The position numbers and the translations under genes were made by a program. A model generated the notes under the pieces. The model was not told where the DNA came from. It made no database searches and saw nothing but the letters and a program-made list of their open reading frames with translations. From Actinomycetota bacterium (GTDB lineage: Bacteria; Actinomycetota; Acidimicrobiia; Acidimicrobiales; Ilumatobacteraceae), in assembly GCA_005793215.1 (NCBI GenBank), contig SXPV01000034.1, positions 1 to 38,729 on the forward strand: DNA of 38,729 bases, in the 5' to 3' direction. Shown here one piece after another: positions 34,221 through 38,729 of this stretch (position 1 is its first letter; each line of letters opens with the position of its first letter).

Positions 34221-36632
34221 ATGAGCATCACCGAAGAGCGCACCAACAACGTGATTGGTCAGCGCATGTTGCGCCGAGAAGACCCGGCGCTGTTGACCGG
34301 CGAAGCAAAGTTCGTGAACGACCTGGTGATTCCGGGCGCATTGCACCTCGCAGTTCTTCGCTCGCCCTATGCGCACGCGCGAATCGTCAGCATCGACGTG
34401 TCAGACGCGGCGTCCATGCCGGGCGTGGTTGCGGTGTACACCGGCAAGGATCTTCACTCCACATGGGCAGCACCGATGCCGTGTGCGTGGCCCGTAACGC
34501 CGGATATGAAGAACCCGGCGCACTATCCACTGGCCATCGACAAGGCGTGCTACGTGGGCGATGGTGTCGCTGCTGTGCTTGCCACGAGCGAAACGGCGTC
34601 ACGTGATGCACTCGATGCCATTGATGTGGTGTACGAGCCACTGCCTGCAGTCATCGATCTGGAAGATGCCCTCAGCGATCGTGTGATCATCCACGATGCC
34701 ATCGGCACCAACAAGTCCTACACATGGAACTTGAAGGTGGAGTCTGCCGAAGGTGCAGTCGATCAAGCATTCAAGAACGCGGCATACACGGTGAGCGAGC
34801 GTTACATTCAGCAACGACTCATTCCCATGGCCATGGAGCCGCGCGCAGTTGCCGCCGTACCGCAGCCATTCGGTGGTGATGTCACGCTGTATTCAGCCAC
34901 GCAAGTGCCGCACATTCTCAAGGTGATGACGGCCATCACGCTCGGCATTCCCGAGCACCAAATGCGTGTGGTGGCCCCGTCAGTCGGTGGCGGATTCGGA
35001 TCCAAGTTGGATGTGTACGCCGAAGAACTGTTGTGCGTTGCGTTGGCCCGTAAGCACGGGGCGCCAGTGCGATGGGTGGAGGAACGTTCGGAGAACACCC
35101 AGGCCACCATCCACGGTCGTGGACAAATTCAGAACATCGAATTGGCTGCCGACAAGGACGGCAAGCTCACGGCGGTGCGCGTTCGCCTGATTGGCGACAT
35201 GGGTGCCTACCTGCAGTTGGTCACTCCCGGCGTGCCGCTCCTTGGTGCATTCCTCTACGGCGGTGTGTACCACTTGCCGCAGGCCTACGACTTCTCCTGT
35301 ACGTCGGTGTTCACCACCATGACCCCCACCGACGCATACCGCGGGGCCGGTCGTCCCGAAGCCACGTATGCCATCGAGGTGGCGATGGATGCACTCGCGC
35401 GAACGATGGGTATCGACCCGTACGAACTGCGGAAGCGCAACTACATCCAAAAGGAACAGTTCTATGACGCAACCGGCAATCACGTCGGGTACACCGCGTT
35501 CCATGGACTCAACTACGACTCGGGCGATCACCTCGCTGCCGCCGAAAAGGCCATGCAACACGCCAACTACGCCGGAATTCGCAAGCAACAAAAAACCCAG
35601 AACGTCCCAGGCGCCCGCAAACGATTGGGCATCGGCATGACGTCGTACTTCGAAATGTGCGGGTTGGCGCCGTCACGTGTGCTCGCGTCGCTCAACTACG
35701 GTGCGGGCGGTTGGGAATCGGCCACAGTTCGCGTGCTGCCAACGTCGAAGGTGCAAGTGGTGACAGGAACCTCACCGCACGGACAGGGCCATGAAACGTC
35801 GTGGGCAATGATTGCAGCAGAGAAGTTGGGGGTTGCACCGGAGGATGTCGACGTGTTGCACAGCGACACCGCGATTGCTCCGCTGGGTCTCGACACGTAC
35901 GGCTCGCGTTCACTGGCGGTTGGTGGTGTCGCCATAGCTGGTGCATGCGACAAGGTGATCGACAAAGCGCGACTCATCGCCGCTCACCAGTTGGAGTGTG
36001 CCGCAGAGGACCTGCAATTCGACAAGGGAACGTTCAGCGTGAAGGGTTCTCCCGACAAGGCGGTACCAATTGCAGCGATTGCATTCGCTGCATTCACCGC
36101 ACACAACCTGCCCGATGGAGTGGAACCCAACCTCGAAGCCCAGTACACGCACGACCCGAAGAACTTTTCGTGGCCGTTCGGAACGCACATCTGCGTGGTG
36201 GAGATCGACACCGAAACCGGCAAGGTCGACGTGTTGAAGTACGTCGCGGTGGATGACTGCGGTAATCAGATCAATCCGTTAATCGTCGAGGGTCAGGTGC
36301 ACGGTGGTGTAGTGCAGGGCATGGCACAAGCGCTGTACGAAGAGGCGGTGTACGACAAGGACGGCAACTTGAAGACGTCGAATCTTGCGGAGTACCTGGT
36401 ACCTGCAGCATGCGACGTCCCACCGATTACCACCGACTTCACCGTCACGCCCTCCACCACGAATCAACTTGGCGTGAAAGGCATTGGCGAGGCCGGCACC
36501 ATCGGTGCAGCGTCGGCAGTGATGAATGCGGTAATCGATGCCCTGTCCGGGCTTGGCATCACCAAGTTGGACATGCCGGCATCACCCAACAACGTGTGGA
36601 AGGCAATTCAGTCCGTTCAAGGAGGCAAGTAA
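34221..36632 (+). CDS. coxL: Molybdenum hydroxylase large subunit, form II CoxL-like
   Basis: An 803-aa Moco subunit of the coxSLM set. The ATG at 34221 follows GGAGG. Motifs: IGQRMLRREDPALLTGEAKF at the N-terminus, VGDGVAAVLA, VGGGFGSKLDVY (about 255), active-site loop AYRGAGRPEATYAIE (about 372), SPHGQGHETSW, and GIGEAGTIGAA with the catalytic Glu near 756. AYRGAGR instead of AYxCSFR places it in form II, so a CO dehydrogenase label is not justified. Other aromatic or aldehyde substrates are possible. The stop overlaps coxM (TAATG). It is about 47 aa longer than the lone paralogue at 28863. Confidence 0.93.
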   Translation: MSITEERTNNVIGQRMLRREDPALLTGEAKFVNDLVIPGALHLAVLRSPYAHARIVSIDVSDAASMPGVVAVYTGKDLHSTWAAPMPCAWPVTPDMKNPAHYPLAIDKACYVGDGVAAVLATSETASRDALDAIDVVYEPLPAVIDLEDALSDRVIIHDAIGTNKSYTWNLKVESAEGAVDQAFKNAAYTVSERYIQQRLIPMAMEPRAVAAVPQPFGGDVTLYSATQVPHILKVMTAITLGIPEHQMRVVAPSVGGGFGSKLDVYAEELLCVALARKHGAPVRWVEERSENTQATIHGRGQIQNIELAADKDGKLTAVRVRLIGDMGAYLQLVTPGVPLLGAFLYGGVYHLPQAYDFSCTSVFTTMTPTDAYRGAGRPEATYAIEVAMDALARTMGIDPYELRKRNYIQKEQFYDATGNHVGYTAFHGLNYDSGDHLAAAEKAMQHANYAGIRKQQKTQNVPGARKRLGIGMTSYFEMCGLAPSRVLASLNYGAGGWESATVRVLPTSKVQVVTGTSPHGQGHETSWAMIAAEKLGVAPEDVDVLHSDTAIAPLGLDTYGSRSLAVGGVAIAGACDKVIDKARLIAAHQLECAAEDLQFDKGTFSVKGSPDKAVPIAAIAFAAFTAHNLPDGVEPNLEAQYTHDPKNFSWPFGTHICVVEIDTETGKVDVLKYVAVDDCGNQINPLIVEGQVHGGVVQGMAQALYEEAVYDKDGNLKTSNLAEYLVPAACDVPPITTDFTVTPSTTNQLGVKGIGEAGTIGAASAVMNAVIDALSGLGITKLDMPASPNNVWKAIQSVQGGK

Positions 36633-37456
36633 TGATTCCCGCAGCATTCGACTACAAGCGAGCAGGTTCCGCAGACGAGGCAATCGCGCTCATCGGACAA
36701 TACGGTGACGAAGCCAAGTTCTTGGCAGGTGGACACAGTCTCATCCCGTTGATGAAGTTGCGCCTCGCACAGCCCACGGTGCTGGTGGACATTGGTCGCG
36801 TGAAGGACTTGTCGTACGTGAAGGACGCAGGCGATCACATCGCCATTGGCGCTCTGACCCGTCACATGGATGTAGAGAAGTCACCCGTGCTCGCCCAGCA
36901 CGTGCCGCTGCTGGCACATGCGGCAAGCCATGTGGGCGATGCGCAGGTGCGACACCGTGGCACCATCGGCGGCTCCATCGCGCACGCCGACCCTGCCAGC
37001 GACTTGCCGGCAACCACCCTTGCCCTTGGTGCCACGTACGTGGTGCAGGGTCCGAAGGGCAAACGAGAGATCGCTGCAAAGGACTTCTACAAGGGTTTCT
37101 TGGAGAGCGCGTTGGCCGCCGACGAGATGCTTGTGGAAATCAAGGTGCCGAAGATGAACGGTGCTGGTTGGAGTTTCCAGAAGTTCAACCGACGCGCACA
37201 GGACTGGGCCATCGTCGGTGTGGCCGCATGGCGCAACAACGGCACCAGTGGTGTGGCATTGGTGAACATGGGTTCCACACCCGTTCTCGCGTCGGCAGTG
37301 AGTACCGCGTTGTCGAAAGGTGCCTCGGTGGCTGATGCCGCCGCACACGCCGCCGATGATGCCGAGCCGCAAGGCGACCTCAACGCAAGTGTGGAATACC
37401 GCACGCACTTGGCCAAGGTGCTGGTGCGCCGCGCGCTGGAAGAAGCATCGAAGTAG
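36632..37456 (+). CDS. coxM: Molybdenum hydroxylase FAD-binding medium subunit, CoxM-like
   Basis: A 274-aa flavoprotein subunit that hands electrons to the acceptor. The start at 36632 overlaps the coxL stop by one base and has GGAGG upstream. FAD-binding motifs are LAGGHSLIPLMKLRLAQP (about 32-49) and TIGGSIAHADPASDLP (about 110-125). The C-terminal CO_deh_flav_C domain includes WSFQKFNRRAQDWAIVGVAA. The length is somewhat short but complete. A convergent SDR gene follows after 30 bases. Confidence 0.95.
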   Translation: MIPAAFDYKRAGSADEAIALIGQYGDEAKFLAGGHSLIPLMKLRLAQPTVLVDIGRVKDLSYVKDAGDHIAIGALTRHMDVEKSPVLAQHVPLLAHAASHVGDAQVRHRGTIGGSIAHADPASDLPATTLALGATYVVQGPKGKREIAAKDFYKGFLESALAADEMLVEIKVPKMNGAGWSFQKFNRRAQDWAIVGVAAWRNNGTSGVALVNMGSTPVLASAVSTALSKGASVADAAAHAADDAEPQGDLNASVEYRTHLAKVLVRRALEEASK

Positions 37457-37486
37457 ACGCGTCGCACTGACCGCACTGCTTGCGTG

Positions 37487-38233
37487 CTACAGCAAGCCTG
37501 CGTAACTGCCGCCGTCCACCGGCACGTGCGCGCCGGTGATGAAACGCGCCGACTCGCTGCACAGGAATGCAACCACCCGACCGAAGTCAGCCGGGTCGCC
37601 CACGACACCGGCGGGAATTCCTAGTTGTTGGGCGTTGGGTGTTGAGCCGTACAACTGGGTGATGCGATCGGTTGCGTGGATTCCCGGCTGCACGGAGTTG
37701 ACCGTTACGCCGTCGCCGGCAACCTCGCGGGCCAGCGTTTTGAGGAATCCCGTTACACCAGCACGTGCCGTGTTGGACAACATCAAGTTGGCGATCGGTT
37801 GTCGAACCGACAGCGACGTGATGGCCACCACCCTGCCCCATTTGCGTTCGCGCATGGCCGGCACCGAGGCTTCGCACATGGCCACCACCGACAACAAACT
37901 TTGTTGCAGTGCCGGCAGGTAGTCGTCCACCGTGAGTGAGGCGAAGTTGCCGGGTTTTGGTCCGCCACCATTGGCGACCAGCACATCGATGTGGCCGAGT
38001 TGCTCGCGAGCCAATTCGACGAACATGGCTGCACCACCCGCGGTGGACACGTCACACTCGATACCCGACGCGTTGTCACCCAGGGCAGCCACTGCTGCAT
38101 TCACGCGATCGGCAGTGCGACCACAAATGACCACTCGCACACCGGCATCGACCAAAGCTCGTGCAGATGCAAACCCGAGCCCTGCAGTTGCCGCTGCCAC
38201 TGCCGCAGTACGACCACGAATACCAAGGTCCAT
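37487..38233 (-). CDS. Atypical short-chain dehydrogenase/reductase (BKR-like) family protein
   Basis: A 248-aa Rossmann-fold protein starting at ATG 38233 (MDLGIRGRTAAVAAATAG). The cofactor loop is AAATAGLGFASA instead of TGxxxGxG. VANGGGPKPGNF stands where NAG is usual. In the active-site region ITSLSVRQPIANLMLSNTAR the catalytic Tyr and Lys are not in their usual places. The C-terminus VPVDGGSYAGLL is the normal SDR ending. This matches the pattern of a BKR-like SDR subgroup known to lack a perfect catalytic tetrad. It is convergent with coxM and divergent from the CoxD-like gene. Activity and substrate are uncertain. Confidence 0.88.
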   Translation of the reverse strand: MDLGIRGRTAAVAAATAGLGFASARALVDAGVRVVICGRTADRVNAAVAALGDNASGIECDVSTAGGAAMFVELAREQLGHIDVLVANGGGPKPGNFASLTVDDYLPALQQSLLSVVAMCEASVPAMRERKWGRVVAITSLSVRQPIANLMLSNTARAGVTGFLKTLAREVAGDGVTVNSVQPGIHATDRITQLYGSTPNAQQLGIPAGVVGDPADFGRVVAFLCSESARFITGAHVPVDGGSYAGLL

Positions 38234-38285
38234 TGCGAACTCACCGTACCCGAGCGCCAACCAGAGCGCGAGTGGACGGCCTTCC

Positions 38286-38301
38286 TAGGCTCAAGGTCGT
38301 G
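38286..38301 (+). promoter_or_regulatory. Putative leaderless promoter of the CoxD-like gene
   Basis: TAGGCT (38286-38291) is followed by 7 nt and the GTG at 38299. There is no typical ribosome site between them. Confidence 0.4.
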
Positions 38302-38729
38302 GCGGCACCGCGCGCATCCCTTGGCTCCGTCCAACACGTTCGTGACGCACTGCAAGGTGCGGGATATCTCGCCGACGAGGGCCTCGCCACCGCCGTGTTC
38401 CTGGCACTTTCACTGAAACGCCCGCTCCTGCTCGAGGGCGAGGCTGGAGTCGGTAAGACGGAACTAGCAAAGGTGCTGGCGACGGTGCGCGGGAGTGAAC
38501 TGATTCGCCTGCAGTGTTACGAGGGCATCGACGCCAGCCAAGCGGTGTACGACTGGGACTACTCGCGTCAACTACTGCACCTTCGCGCTGCCGAGGCCAG
38601 CGGCGAAGCAGCAGGAAAAGCAACCGAGAAATTGGAGAACGAGTTGTACGACGAACGATTCCTCATTCGTCGCGCACTGTTGCGTGCCATCGAGCCACGC
38701 AACGGTGTGGCACCCGTGTTGCTGATCGA
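38299..38729 (+). CDS. MoxR/CoxD-like AAA+ ATPase, truncated by window end
   Basis: The ORF is open to the window end and so is missing from the track. The GTG at 38299 gives VAAPRASLGSVQHVRDALQG, then FLALSLKRPLLLEGEAGVGKTELAKVLATV with Walker A GEAGVGKT (about 50) and LIRLQCYEGIDASQAVYDWDYSRQLLHLR, a MoxR/CoxD pattern. About 143 residues are visible of an expected 280-300. CoxD-type ATPases help mature the Moco active site of CO dehydrogenase-like enzymes, and they often pair with a von Willebrand A-domain protein (CoxE) just downstream. That gene would lie outside this window. Its adjacency to coxSLM supports this assignment. Confidence 0.88.
   Translation, partial: MAAPRASLGSVQHVRDALQGAGYLADEGLATAVFLALSLKRPLLLEGEAGVGKTELAKVLATVRGSELIRLQCYEGIDASQAVYDWDYSRQLLHLRAAEASGEAAGKATEKLENELYDERFLIRRALLRAIEPRNGVAPVLLI

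Noticed and set aside
28863-37456. Aerobic CO dehydrogenase (form I)
   Set aside because: Both large subunits have AYRGAGR instead of AYxCSFR, so CO oxidation should not be assumed.
37478-37497. Hairpin GCTTGC-N8-GCAAGC between coxM and the SDR gene as a terminator
   Set aside because: Only 6-bp arms, no U-run on either strand, and it overlaps the SDR stop codon, so support is weak.

Overview
The window looks like a chromosomal segment of a high-GC actinobacterium, most likely class Acidimicrobiia (Ilumatobacter-like). The lineage is inferred from four things. The core gene order rsmI-metG-tatD-x-rsmA-ispE-prs-rplY-pth-mfd-mazG-eno-divIC is actinobacterial. The suf operon has a Rieske ferredoxin gene between sufD and sufC. 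There is a 31-codon bS22 (COX24-like) ribosomal protein gene. Many genes start with GTG, and a recurrent TANNNT-N6/7-start pattern suggests leaderless transcripts. I see no prophage, CRISPR array, insertion sequence or rRNA. No gene-free stretch exceeds about 230 bases.

Layout. (1) 1-4402: peptide/solute ABC importer. oppB-oppC-oppD (partial) run leftward, and the substrate-binding protein is divergent and ends at a strong terminator. (2) 4474-8489, leftward: Fe-S cluster assembly operon sufB - small four-cysteine protein - sufD - Rieske ferredoxin - sufC. (3) 8612-12197: ychF, then a lower-GC pair (left-handed beta-helix transferase plus COG4310 aminopeptidase-like protein), then DUF192. (4) 12194-18357: housekeeping genes rsmI, metG, tatD, a secreted double-psi beta-barrel protein, rsmA and ispE, joined by 4-bp start/stop overlaps in several places, with a thioesterase on the opposite strand. 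(5) 18375-28785: bS22, tRNA-Gln(UUG), prs, rplY, pth, mfd, a parvulin-like lipoprotein, a tetrapyrrole-methylase/MazG fusion, eno and an FtsB/DivIC-like protein. (6) 28863-38729: molybdenum hydroxylase region. It holds a lone CoxL-like large subunit followed by a DrrAB-type ABC exporter, a complete coxS-coxL-coxM set (form II type), an atypical SDR protein, and the start of a CoxD/MoxR-like AAA+ ATPase.

How the genes fit together. Sections 2 and 6 are functionally linked in principle, because the hydroxylases need 2Fe-2S clusters. The hydroxylase region has two large subunits but only one small and one medium subunit in view, and an exporter is embedded between them. Its substrate cannot be read from the sequence. 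The parts least explained by known families are this exporter/hydroxylase arrangement, the four-Cys protein in the suf operon, and the low-GC transferase/peptidase pair. Several short two-copy repeats (periods 27-41 bp) sit at gene tails and linkers.
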